DNA from: Bathymodiolus brooksi | Taxonomy: Eukaryota > Mollusca > Bivalvia > Mytilida > Modiolidae | Reading direction: 5' to 3' | NCBI GenBank assembly: GCA_963680875.1 | Contig: OY804579.1 | Location: 32,535,804 to 32,599,803 of the forward strand | Length of the DNA stretch: 64,000 bases | In this document: one piece after another, positions 53,648-64,000 of the stretch | How positions within the stretch are numbered: the stretch's first letter is position 1 | How the letters are laid out: every line of letters begins with the position of its first letter | The notes under the pieces: generated by a model | Told to the model about the DNA's origin: nothing | Seen by the model: the letters and a program-made list of their open reading frames with translations, nothing else | The model's database searches: none | Program-made: the position numbers and the translations under genes

Positions 53648-55147
53648 CCCTGTACATGGTGATATATTAATCTAAAGCTCATCAGAACTAATATAATCTC
53701 TGTACATGGAGATATATTAATGTAATGCTCATCAGAAGTAATATAATCTCTGTACATGGAGATATATTAATGTAAGGCTCATCAGAACTAATATAATCTC
53801 TGTACATGGAGATATATTAATGTAAGGCTCATCAGAACTAATATAATCTCTGTACATGGTGATATATTAATTTAAGGCTCATTAGAACTAATATAATCTC
53901 TGTACATGGAGATATATTAATGTAAGGCTCATCAGAAGTAATATAATCTCTGTACATGGTGATATATTAATCTAAGGCTCATCAGAACTAATATAATCTC
54001 TGTACATGGTGATATATTAATCTAAGGCTCATCAGAACTAATATAATCTCTGTACATGGTGATATATTAATCTAATACTCACCAGAACTAATATAATCTC
54101 TGTACATGGTGATATATTAATGTAAGGCTCATCAGAACTAATATAATCTATGTGCATGTTTATATATTAATTTAAGGCTCATCAGAACTAATATAATCTC
54201 TGTACATGGAGATATATTAATCTAAGGCTCATCAGAACTAATGTAATCTCTGTACATGGAGATATATTAATGTAAGGCTCATCAGAACTAATATAATCTC
54301 TATACATGGAGATATATTAATCTAAGGCTCATCAGAACTAATATAATCTCTGTACATGGTGATATATTAATGTAAGGCTCACCAGAACTAATATAATCTC
54401 TGCACATGGAGATATATTAATGTAAGGCTCATCAGAACTAATATAATCTCTGTACATGGAGATATATTAATCTAAGGCTCATCAGAACTAATATATTCTC
54501 TGTACATGGTGATATATTAATCTAAGGCTCATCAGAACTAATATAATCTCTGTACATGGTGATATATTAATCTAAGGCTCATCAGAACTAATATAATCTC
54601 TGTACATGGTGATATATTAATCTAAGGCTCATCAGAACTAATATAATCTCTATACATGGAGATATATTAATCTAAGGCTCATCAGAACTAATATAATCTC
54701 TGTACATGGTGATATATTAATGTAAGGCTCATCAGAACTAATATAATCTCTGCACATGGAGATATATTAATGTAAGGCTCATCAGAACTAATATAATCTC
54801 GGTACATGGAGATATATTAATCTAAGGCTCATCAGAACTAATATAATCTCTGTACATGGTGATATATTAATCTAAGGCTCATCAGAACTAATATAATCTC
54901 TGTACATGGTGATATATTAATCTAAGGCTCATCAGAACTAATATAATCTCTGTACATGGTGATATATTAATCTAAGGCTCCTCAGAACTAATATAATCTC
55001 TGTACATGGAGATATATTAATCTAAGGCTCATCAGACCTAATATAATCTCTGTACATGGAGATATATTAATCTAAGGTTCATCAGAACTAATATAATCTC
55101 TGTACATGGAGATATATTAATGTAAGGCTCATCAGAACTAATATAAT
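53648..55147. repeat. 30-monomer higher-order unit 2 (23-mer plus 7-monomer insert)
   Basis: The 23-mer order is interrupted after the third T13/C25 monomer by seven monomers at 54,648-54,997 (CTCTATAC, T13/G25, CTCTGCAC, CTCGGTAC, T13/C25 series). These match 45,598 onward and 51,998 onward, so the insert comes from the neighbouring 52/53-mer type. A private CTATGTGCAT lies at 54,148. Confidence 0.85.
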
Positions 55148-56247
55148 CCCTGTACATGGTGATATATTAATCTAAAGCTCATCAGAACTAATATAATCTC
55201 TGTACATGGAGATATATTAATGTAATGCTCATCAGAAGTAATATAATCTCTGTACATGGAGATATATTAATGTAAGGCTCATCAGAACTAATATAATCTC
55301 TGTACATGGAGATATATTAATGTAAGGCTCATCAGAACTAATATGATCTCTGTACATGGTGATATATTAATTTAAGGCTCATTAGAACTAATATAATCTC
55401 TGTACATGGAGATATATTAATGTAAGGCTCATCAGAAGTAATATAATCTCTGTACATGGTGATATATTAATCTAAGGCTCATCAGAACTAATATAATCTC
55501 TGTACATGGTGATATATTAATCTAAGGCTCATCAGAACTAATATAATCTCTGTACATGGTGATATATTAATCTAATACTCACCAGAACTAATATAATCTC
55601 TGTACATGGTGATATATTAATGTAAGGCTCATCAGAACTAATATAATCTCTGTGCATGTTTATATATTAATTTAAGGCTCATCAGAACTAATATAATCTC
55701 TGTACATGGAGATATATTAATCTAAGGCTCATCAGAACTAATGTAATCTCTGTACATGGAGATATATTAATGTAAGGCTCATCAGAACTAATATAATCTC
55801 TATACATGGAGATATATTAATCTAAGGCTCATCAGAACTAATATAATCTCTGTACATGGTGATATATTAATGTAAGGCTCACCAGAACTAATATAATCTC
55901 TGCACATGGAGATATATTAATGTAAGGCTCATCAGAACTAATATATTCTCTGTACATGGTGATATATTAATCTAAGGCTCATCAGAACTAATATAATCTC
56001 TGTACATGGTGATATATTAATCTAAGGCTCATCAGAACTAATATAATCTCTGTACATGGTGATATATTAATCTAAGGCTCCTCAGAACTAATATAATCTC
56101 TGTACATGGAGATATATTAATCTAAGGCTCATCAGACCTAATATAATCTCTGTACATGGAGATATATTAATCTAAGGTTCATCAGAACTAATATAATCTC
56201 TGTACATGGAGATATATTAATGTAAGGCTCATCAGAACTAATATAAT
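55148..56247. repeat. 22-monomer higher-order unit 3 (1,100 bp)
   Basis: One monomer shorter than the full unit. The CTCTGCAC and ATATATT monomers are fused into a single chimera at 55,898. It also has AATATGAT at 55,341, shared with units 5 and 6 (58,191 and 59,291) but not with units 1, 2 and 4. Confidence 0.88.
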
Positions 56248-57997
56248 CCCTGTACATGGTGATATATTAATCTAAAGCTCATCAGAACTAATATAATCTC
56301 TGTACATGGAGATATATTAATGTAATGCTCATCAGAAGTAATATAATCTCTGTACATGGAGATATATTAATGTAAGGCTCATCAGAACTAATATAATCTC
56401 TGTACATGGAGATATATTAATGTAAGGCTCATCAGAACTAATATAATCTCTGTACATGGTGATATATTAATTTAAGGCTCATTAGAACTAATATAATCTC
56501 TGTACATGGAGATATATTAATGTAAGGCTCATCAGAAGTAATATAATCTCTGTACATGGTGATATATTAATCTAAGGCTCATCAGAACTAATATAATCTC
56601 TGTACATGGTGATATATTAATCTAAGGCTCATCAGAACTAATATAATCTCTGTACATGGTGATATATTAATCTAATACTCACCAGAACTAATATAATCTC
56701 TGTACATGGTGATATATTAATGTAAGGCTCATCAGAACTAATATAATCTCTGTGCATGTTTATATATTAATTTAAGGCTCATCAGAACTAATATAATCTC
56801 TGTACATGGAGATATATTAATCTAAGGCTCATCAGAACTAATGTAATCTCTGTACATGGAGATATATTAATGTAAGGCTCATCAGAACTAATATAATCTC
56901 TATACATGGAGATATATTAATCTAAGGCTCATCAGAACTAATATAATCTCTGTACATGGTGATATATTAATGTAAGGCTCACCAGAACTAATATAATCTC
57001 TGCACATGGAGATATATTAATGTAAGGCTCATCAGAACTAATATAATCTCTGTACATGGAGATATATTAATCTAAGGCTCATCAGAACTAATATATTCTC
57101 TGTACATGGTGATATATTAATCTAAGGCTCATCAGAACTAATATAATCTCTGTACATGGTGATATATTAATCTAAGGCTCATCAGAACTAATATAATCTC
57201 TGTACATGGTGATATATTAATCTAAGGCTCATCAGAACTAATATAATCTCTGTACATGGAGATATATTAATCTAAGGCTCATCAGAACTAATATAATCTC
57301 TGTACATGGTGATATATTAATCTAAGGCTCATCAGAACTAATATATTCTCTGTACATGGTGATATATTAATCTAAGGCTCATCAGAACTAATATAATCTC
57401 TGTACATGGTGATATATTAATCTAAGGCTCATCAGAACTAATATAATCTCTGTACATGGTGATATATTAATCTAAGGCTCATCAGAACTAATATAATCTC
57501 TATACATGGAGATATATTAATCTAAGGCTCATCAGAACTAATATAATCTCTGTACATGGTGATATATTAATGTAAGGCTCATCAGAACTAATATAATCTC
57601 TGCACATGGAGATATATTAATGTAAGGCTCATCAGAACTAATATAATCTCGGTACATGGAGATATATTAATCTAAGGCTCATCAGAACTAATATAATCTC
57701 TGTACATGGTGATATATTAATCTAAGGCTCATCAGAACTAATATAATCTCTGTACATGGTGATATATTAATCTAAGGCTCATCAGAACTAATATAATCTC
57801 TGTACATGGTGATATATTAATCTAAGGCTCCTCAGAACTAATATAATCTCTGTACATGGAGATATATTAATCTAAGGCTCATCAGACCTAATATAATCTC
57901 TGTACATGGAGATATATTAATCTAAGGTTCATCAGAACTAATATAATCTCTGTACATGGAGATATATTAATGTAAGGCTCATCAGAACTAATATAAT
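56248..57997. repeat. 35-monomer higher-order unit 4 (23-mer plus insert)
   Basis: A full unit without the fusion chimera, then an extra T13/C25 and ATATATT series (57,248-57,497), and the CTCTATAC...CTCGGTAC insert from 57,498. The insert matches that of unit 2 at 2,850 bp (54,648/57,498). The unit pair 55,148-57,997 and the following monomers repeat with the same 2,850-bp offset. Confidence 0.84.
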
Positions 57998-59097
57998 CCC
58001 TGTACATGGTGATATATTAATCTAAAGCTCATCAGAACTAATATAATCTCTGTACATGGAGATATATTAATGTAATGCTCATCAGAAGTAATATAATCTC
58101 TGTACATGGAGATATATTAATGTAAGGCTCATCAGAACTAATATAATCTCTGTACATGGAGATATATTAATGTAAGGCTCATCAGAACTAATATGATCTC
58201 TGTACATGGTGATATATTAATTTAAGGCTCATTAGAACTAATATAATCTCTGTACATGGAGATATATTAATGTAAGGCTCATCAGAAGTAATATAATCTC
58301 TGTACATGGTGATATATTAATCTAAGGCTCATCAGAACTAATATAATCTCTGTACATGGTGATATATTAATCTAAGGCTCATCAGAACTAATATAATCTC
58401 TGTACATGGTGATATATTAATCTAATACTCACCAGAACTAATATAATCTCTGTACATGGTGATATATTAATGTAAGGCTCATCAGAACTAATATAATCTC
58501 TGTGCATGTTTATATATTAATTTAAGGCTCATCAGAACTAATATAATCTCTGTACATGGAGATATATTAATCTAAGGCTCATCAGAACTAATGTAATCTC
58601 TGTACATGGAGATATATTAATGTAAGGCTCATCAGAACTAATATAATCTCTATACATGGAGATATATTAATCTAAGGCTCATCAGAACTAATATAATCTC
58701 TGTACATGGTGATATATTAATGTAAGGCTCACCAGAACTAATATAATCTCTGCACATGGAGATATATTAATGTAAGGCTCATCAGAACTAATATATTCTC
58801 TGTACATGGTGATATATTAATCTAAGGCTCATCAGAACTAATATAATCTCTGTACATGGTGATATATTAATCTAAGGCTCATCAGAACTAATATAATCTC
58901 TGTACATGGTGATATATTAATCTAAGGCTCCTCAGAACTAATATAATCTCTGTACATGGAGATATATTAATCTAAGGCTCATCAGACCTAATATAATCTC
59001 TGTACATGGAGATATATTAATCTAAGGTTCATCAGAACTAATATAATCTCTGTACATGGAGATATATTAATGTAAGGCTCATCAGAACTAATATAAT
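57998..59097. repeat. 22-monomer higher-order unit 5 (1,100 bp)
   Basis: Same order as unit 3, including the AATATGAT marker at 58,191 and the fusion chimera at 58,748. I saw no differences from unit 3. Confidence 0.88.
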
Positions 59098-60097
59098 CCC
59101 TGTACATGGTGATATATTAATCTAAAGCTCATCAGAACTAATATAATCTCTGTACATGGAGATATATTAATGTAATGCTCATCAGAAGTAATATAATCTC
59201 TGTACATGGAGATATATTAATGTAAGGCTCATCAGAACTAATATAATCTCTGTACATGGAGATATATTAATGTAAGGCTCATCAGAACTAATATGATCTC
59301 TGTACATGGTGATATATTAATTTAAGGCTCATTAGAACTAATATAATCTCTGTACATGGAGATATATTAATGTAAGGCTCATCAGAAGTAATATAATCTC
59401 TGTACATGGTGATATATTAATCTAAGGCTCATCAGAACTAATATAATCTCTGTACATGGTGATATATTAATCTAAGGCTCATCAGAACTAATATAATCTC
59501 TGTACATGGTGATATATTAATCTAATACTCACCAGAACTAATATAATCTCTGTACATGGTGATATATTAATGTAAGGCTCATCAGAACTAATATAATCTC
59601 TGTGCATGTTTATATATTAATTTAAGGCTCATCAGAACTAATATAATCTCTGTACATGGAGATATATTAATCTAAGGCTCATCAGAACTAATGTAATCTC
59701 TGTACATGGAGATATATTAATGTAAGGCTCATCAGAACTAATATAATCTCTATACATGGAGATATATTAATCTAAGGCTCATCAGAACTAATATAATCTC
59801 TGTACATGGTGATATATTAATGTAAGGCTCACCAGAACTAATATAATCTCTGCACATGGAGATATATTAATGTAAGGCTCATCAGAACTAATATATTCTC
59901 TGTACATGGTGATATATTAATCTAAGGCTCATCAGAACTAATATAATCTCTGTACATGGTGATATATTAATCTAAGGCTCATCAGAACTAATATAATCTC
60001 TGTACATGGTGATATATTAATCTAAGGCTCATCAGAACTAATATAATCTCTGTACATGGAGATATATTAATGTAAGGCTCATCAGAACTAATATAAT
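59098..60097. repeat. 20-monomer higher-order unit 6 (1,000 bp)
   Basis: Shares the AATATGAT marker (59,291) and the fusion chimera (59,848) with units 3 and 5. It has also lost the CAGACCTA and TTCATC monomers, and its third T13/C25 monomer lacks CTCCTC. Confidence 0.86.
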
Positions 60098-61197
60098 CCC
60101 TGTACATGGTGATATATTAATCTAAAGCTCATCAGAACTAATATAATCTCTGTACATGGAGATATATTAATGTAATGCTCATCAGAAGTAATATAATCTC
60201 TGTACATGGAGATATATTAATGTAAGGCTCATCAGAACTAATATAATCTCTGTACATGGAGATATATTAATGTAAGGCTCATCAGAACTAATATAATCTC
60301 TGTACATGGTGATATATTAATTTAAGGCTCATTAGAACTAATATAATCTCTGTACATGGAGATATATTAATGTAAGGCTCATCAGAAGTAATATAATCTC
60401 TGTACATGGTGATATATTAATCTAAGGCTCATCAGAACTAATATAATCTCTGTACATGGTGATATATTAATCTAAGGCTCATCAGAACTAATATAATCTC
60501 TGTACATGGTGATATATTAATCTAATACTCACCAGAACTAATATAATCTCTGTACATGGTGATATATTAATGTAAGGCTCATCAGAACTAATATAATCTC
60601 TGTGCATGTTTATATATTAATTTAAGGCTCATCAGAACTAATATAATCTCTGTACATGGAGATATATTAATCTAAGGCTCATCAGAACTAATGTAATCTC
60701 TGTACATGGAGATATATTAATGTAAGGCTCATCAGAACTAATATAATCTCTATACATGGAGATATATTAATCTAAGGCTCATCAGAACTAATATAATCTC
60801 TGTACATGGTGATATATTAATGTAAGGCTCACCAGAACTAATATAATCTCTGCACATGGAGATATATTAATGTAAGGCTCATCAGAACTAATATAATCTC
60901 TGTACATGGAGATATATTAATCTAAGGCTCATCAGAACTAATATATTCTCTGTACATGGTGATATATTAATCTAAGGCTCATCAGAACTAATATAATCTC
61001 TGTACATGGTGATATATTAATCTAAGGCTCATCAGAACTAATATAATCTCTGTACATGGTGATATATTAATCTAAGGCTCATCAGAACTAATATAATCTC
61101 TGTACATGGAGATATATTAATCTAAGGCTCATCAGAACTAATATAATCTCTGTACATGGAGATATATTAATCTAAGGTTCACCAGAACTAATATAAT
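60098..61197. repeat. Higher-order unit 7 and transition
   Basis: Begins with CCCTGTAC and follows the full order, with separate CTCTGCAC and ATATATT monomers, up to three plain T13/C25 monomers (no CTCCTC). It then passes at 61,098-61,197 into plain A13/C25 and TTCACC monomers and the 47-kb type of order. This marks the right edge of the 22/23-mer region. Confidence 0.84.
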
Positions 61198-62297
61198 CTC
61201 TGTACATGGAGATATATTAATCTAATGCTCACCAAAACTAATATAATCTCTTTACATGGTGATATATTAATGTAAGGCTCATCAGAACTAATATAATCTC
61301 TGTACATGGTGATATATTAATCTAAGGCTCATCAGAACTAATATAATCTCTGTACATGGAGATATATTAATGTAAGGCTCATCAGAAGTAATATAATCTC
61401 TGTACATGGAGATATATTAATCTAAGGCTCATCAGAACTAATATAATCTCTGTACATGGAGATATATTAATCTAAGGCTCATCAGAACTAAGATAATCTC
61501 TGTACATGGAGATATATTAAACTAAGGCTCATCAGAACTAATATAATCTCTCTACTTGGTGATATATTAATCTAAGGCTCATCAGAACTAATATAATCTC
61601 TGTACATGGAGATATATTAATGCAAGGCTCATCAGAACTAATAAAATCTCTGTACATGGAGATATATTAATGTAAGGCTCATCAGAACTAATATAATCTC
61701 TGTACATGGTGATATATTAATTTAAGGCTCATCAGAACTAATATAATCTCTGTACATGGAGATATATTAATCTAAGGCTCATCAGAACTAATAAAACCTC
61801 TATACATGGTGATATATTAATCAAAGGCTCATCAGAACTAATATAATCTCTGTACATGGAGATATATTAATGTAAGGCTCATCAGAACTAATATAATCTC
61901 TGTACATGGTGATATATTAATTTAAGGCTCATTAGAACTAATATAATCTCTGTACATGGAGATATATTAATGTAAGGCTCATCAGAACTAATATAATCTC
62001 TGTGCATGGAGATATATTAATCTAAGGCTCATCAGAACTAATATAATCTCTGTACATGGAGATATATTAATGTAAGGCTCATCAGAGCTAATATAATCTC
62101 TGTACATGAAGATATATTAATCTAAGGCTCATCAGAACTAATATAATCTCTGTACATGGTGATATATTAATGTAAGGCTCATCAGAACTAATATAATCTC
62201 TGTACATGGAGATATATTAATGTAAGGCTCATCAGAACTAATATAATCTCTGTACATGGAGATATATTAATGTAAGGCTCATCAGAACTAATATAAT
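61198..62297. repeat. Segment resembling 47,150-48,250
   Basis: The order AATG/CACCAAAA, T13/G25, T13/C25, GTAAT, TAAACTAAGG (61,521), CTCTCTACTT, the AAAACC cassette (61,748), CATTAG (61,898), CAGAG, GAAGA follows the 47-kb region (TAAACTAAGG 47,421, AAAACC 47,648) at about 14,100 bp. It keeps CAGAG and GAAGA monomers that are missing near 47.95 kb. Private changes are TTTACATGG (61,248), TGCAAGG (61,621), ATAAAATC (61,641) and TGTGCATGGA (61,998). Confidence 0.75.
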
Positions 62298-63697
62298 CTC
62301 TGTACATGGAGATATATTAATCTAAGGCTCACCAGAACTAATATAATCTCTGCACATGGAGATATATTAATGTATGGCTCATCAGAACTAATATAATCTC
62401 TGTACATGGAGATATATTAATCTAAGGCTCATCAGAACTAATATAATCTCTGTACATGGAGATATATTAATCTAAGGCTCATCAGAACTAATATAATCTC
62501 TGTACATGGTGATATATTAATCTAAGGCTCATCAGAACTAATATAATCTCTGTACATGGTGATATATTAATGTAAGGCTCACCAGAACTAATATAATCTC
62601 TGCACATGGAGATATATTAATGTAAGGTTCATCAGAACTAATATAATCTCTGTACATGGAGATATATTAATCTAAGGCTCATCAGATCTAATATAATCTC
62701 TGTACATGGAGATATATTAATCTAAGGCTCATCAGAACTAATATAATCTCTCTACTTGGTGATATATTAATCTAATGCTCATCAGAACTAATATAATCTC
62801 TGTACATGGAGATATATTAATGTAAGGCTCATCAGAACTAATATAATCTCTGTACATGGAGATATATTAATGTAAGGCTCATCAGAACTAATATAATCTC
62901 TGTACATGGTGATATATTAATTTAAGGCTCATCAGAACTAATATAATCTCTGTACATGGAGATATATTAATCTAAGGTTCATCAGAACTAATAAAACCTC
63001 TATACATGGTGATATATTAATCAAAGGCTCATCAGAACTAATATAATCTCTGTACATGGAGATATATTAATGTAAGGCTCATCAGAACTAATATAATCTC
63101 TGTACATGGTGATATATTAATTTAAGGCTCATTAGAACTAATATAATCTCTGTACATGGAGATATATTAATGTAAGGCTCATCAGAACTAATATAATCTC
63201 TGTACATGGAGATATATTAATCTAATGCTCATCAGAAATAATATAATCTCTGTACATGGAGATATATTAATGTAAGGCTCATCAGAGCTAATATAATCTC
63301 TGTACATGAAGATATATTAATCTAAGGCTCATCAGAACTAATATAATCTCTGTATATGGTGATATATTAATGTAAGGCTCATCAGAACTAATATAATCTC
63401 TGTACATGGAGATATATTAATCTAAGGCTCATCAGAACTAATATAATCTCTGTACATGGAGATATATTAATCTAAGGTTCATCAGAACTAATATAATCTC
63501 TGTACACGGAGATATATTAATCTAATACTCACCAGAACTAATATAATCTCTGTACATGGTGATATATTAATGTAAGGCTCATCAGAACTAATATAATCTC
63601 TGTACATGTTTATATATTAATTTAAGGCTCATCAGAACTAATATAATCTCTGTACATGGAGATATATTAATCTAAGGCTCATCAGAACTAATGTAAT
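62298..63697. repeat. 1.4-kb copy of 48,298-49,697 (offset 14,000 bp)
   Basis: Twenty-eight monomers match across 280 monomers' distance: TATGG 48,348/62,348, CAGATCTA 48,681/62,681, TAATGCTC 48,771/62,771, AAAACC cassette 48,948/62,948, TGTACACGGA 49,501/63,501, GTTTATA 49,598/63,598. The first monomer (C25 with CACC) looks chimeric. Private changes include TGTATATGG near 63,348. Confidence 0.82.
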
Positions 63698-63746
63698 CTC
63701 TGTACATGGTGATATATTAATGTAGGCTCACCAGAACTAATATAAT
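63698..63746. repeat. 49-bp monomer (1-bp deletion)
   Basis: TAATGTAGGCTC has one A fewer than TAATGTAAGGCTC (A missing at about 63,724). The monomer is also a T13/G25 CACC type, where the 49-kb counterpart has A13/G25. It lies just past the end of the 14,000-bp offset match. Monomers after it start at 63,747, 63,797 and so on. Confidence 0.93.
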
Positions 63747-64000
63747 CTCTGTACATGGAGATATATTAATCTAAGGCTCATCAGAACTAATATAATCTCT
63801 GTACATGGAGATATATTAATGTAAGGCTCATCAGAGCTAATATAATCTCTGTACATGAAGATATATTAATCTAAGGCTCATCAGAACTAATATAATCTCT
63901 GTACATGGTGATATATTAATGTAAGGCTCATCAGAACTAATATAATCTCTGTACATGGAGATATATTAATGTAAGGCTCATCAGAACTAATATAATCTCT

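Larger units (their letters stand above)
26098..57697. repeat. CTCGGTACAT variant monomers carrying a CpG (17 copies)
   Basis: Position 4 is G instead of T, creating a CpG in an otherwise CpG-free monomer. Starts: 26,098; 32,398; 35,148; 36,648; 37,648; 39,298; 40,498; 41,498; 44,098; 45,748; 48,048; 48,248; 49,848; 50,498; 52,148; 54,798; 57,648. None occurs before 26 kb. The counterpart at 62.3 kb lacks it, consistent with a chimeric monomer there. Confidence 0.85.
7751..63047. repeat. Two-monomer AAAACC/CTCTATAC/CAAAGG cassette (22 copies)
   Basis: A linked block of changes runs across a monomer junction: positions 47 and 50 (AATAAAAC for AATATAAT), then CTCTATAC, T13 and TAATCAAAGG in the next monomer. 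First-monomer starts: 7,751; 17,001; 17,301; 19,849; 20,149; 22,648; 22,748; 24,298; 25,548; 30,648; 31,848; 34,648; 35,698; 38,348; 39,548; 42,198; 44,798; 47,648; 48,948; 51,198; 61,748; 62,948. It always travels as a unit. It is absent from about 8-17 kb and 52-61.7 kb. Confidence 0.85.
4001..63647. repeat. Stem-breaking GTTTATA variant monomers (24 copies)
   Basis: In these monomers positions 12-14 read TTT instead of GAG, removing the three stem pairs next to the loop, and position 25 is usually T. Starts: 4,001; 5,701; 15,101; 17,850; 20,698; 26,598; 27,848; 32,898; 36,348; 38,998; 40,198; 43,048; 45,448; 46,548; 49,598; 51,848; 52,998; 54,148; 55,648; 56,748; 58,498; 59,598; 60,598; 63,598. 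It is followed by the ATGTAAT monomer in every case I checked except 43,048. A subset from 26.6 kb onward also has GTGCAT, giving two sublineages. Confidence 0.85.
1..64000. repeat. 50-bp satellite array, 1,280 monomers, fills the window
   Basis: The sequence is a head-to-tail array of one 50-bp monomer, in a single orientation, from base 1 to 63,996, plus 4 bases of the next copy. The consensus can be read at 251-300. It has 15 G/C of 50, TGTACA at monomer positions 4-9, ATATAT at 15-20, ATTAAT at 19-24 and no CpG. Monomers start at positions ending in 01/51 up to 17,401, then shift by one base after each of four single-base deletions. All monomers differ from the consensus by only a few substitutions. 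No unique sequence interrupts the array. Arrays of this size and purity are typical of eukaryotic heterochromatic satellites. I do not recognise this monomer or its host. The orientation given as + is arbitrary. Confidence 0.98.

Noticed and set aside
1..64000. Protein-coding genes
   Set aside because: TAA at monomer positions 21, 26, 42 and 47 on this strand, TGA at 13 in T13 monomers, and TAG/TGA/TAA on the other strand close all frames. With a 50-bp period each frame cycles through all phases in 150 bp, so no long reading frame can exist. Short ATG-started frames are by-products.
1..64000. CRISPR array
   Set aside because: The repeats are directly adjacent with no unique spacers, and there are no cas genes. 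Regular spacing reflects the satellite period.
1..64000. CENP-B box
   Set aside because: The box needs TTCG and CGGG elements. The consensus has no CpG at all, and none of the CpG-bearing variants creates the motif.
1..64000. Telomeric or subtelomeric short repeat
   Set aside because: No TTAGGG, TTTAGGG or TTAGG runs occur. The monomer is a 50-bp complex sequence.
1..64000. Transposable element or viral insertion
   Set aside because: Monomer phase is continuous through the whole window except for four 1-bp deletions, which leaves no room for an inserted element.
1..64000. Assembly artefact as the explanation of the whole array
   Set aside because: Gradients of divergence, private substitutions and chimeric monomers argue for real structure. 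Still, near-identical copies such as 15,951-18,799 and 18,800-21,647 could be over-expanded, and exact copy number should be treated with caution.

Overview
The whole window is one uninterrupted tandem array of a short, AT-rich satellite repeat. The monomer is 50 bp, about 30% G+C, and has no CpG in its consensus. The array starts in phase at base 1, holds 1,280 complete monomers, and ends 4 bases into the next one. All monomers point the same way. I found only four length changes, each a single-base deletion (near 17,430, 18,984, 20,277 and 63,724). I see no gene, RNA gene, transposable element, CRISPR array or unique sequence. Because 50 is not a multiple of 3, each reading frame passes through all three monomer phases, and stop codons close every frame within about 150 bp on both strands. 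The pattern points to nuclear heterochromatin of a eukaryote (centromeric, pericentromeric, subtelomeric, or a sex or B chromosome), assembled from long reads. I do not recognise the monomer and cannot name the species.

Layout, by shared variant monomers: (a) 1-6,600, a 37-monomer duplication followed by a 34-monomer duplication; (b) 6,601-15,950, older mixed structure with a 14/15-mer duplication near 8-9.4 kb, a ~45-50-mer duplication at 9.6-14.3 kb and 5-mer repeats at 14.3-14.85 kb; (c) 15,951-21,647, a 57-monomer unit present twice and almost identical; (d) 20,698-34,097, a ~7.1 kb block copied next to itself, the second copy having lost 4, 12 and 1 monomers; (e) 34.1-52.4 kb, a ~52/53-monomer higher-order repeat with a truncated 24-mer copy and a ~3.1 kb block copied 6.4 kb downstream; (f) 52.4-61.1 kb, a 22/23-monomer higher-order repeat in seven successive units; (g) 61.1-64 kb, a return to the type seen at 47-50 kb.

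Nearly all monomers can be described by two common two-way positions (A or T at monomer position 13, C or G at position 25) plus a limited set of rarer marker variants that recur in fixed order. Copies are offset by exact multiples of 50 bp except where a 1-bp deletion intervenes, and chimeric monomers sit at several copy boundaries. This is what in-register unequal crossing-over or gene conversion produces.

The most notable local signal is an 11-bp imperfect inverted repeat with an 8-base loop across every monomer junction. The loop contains the palindrome TGTACA. The A/T variant at position 13 switches one stem pair between matched and mismatched. Any function in chromatin or centromere identity is inference.
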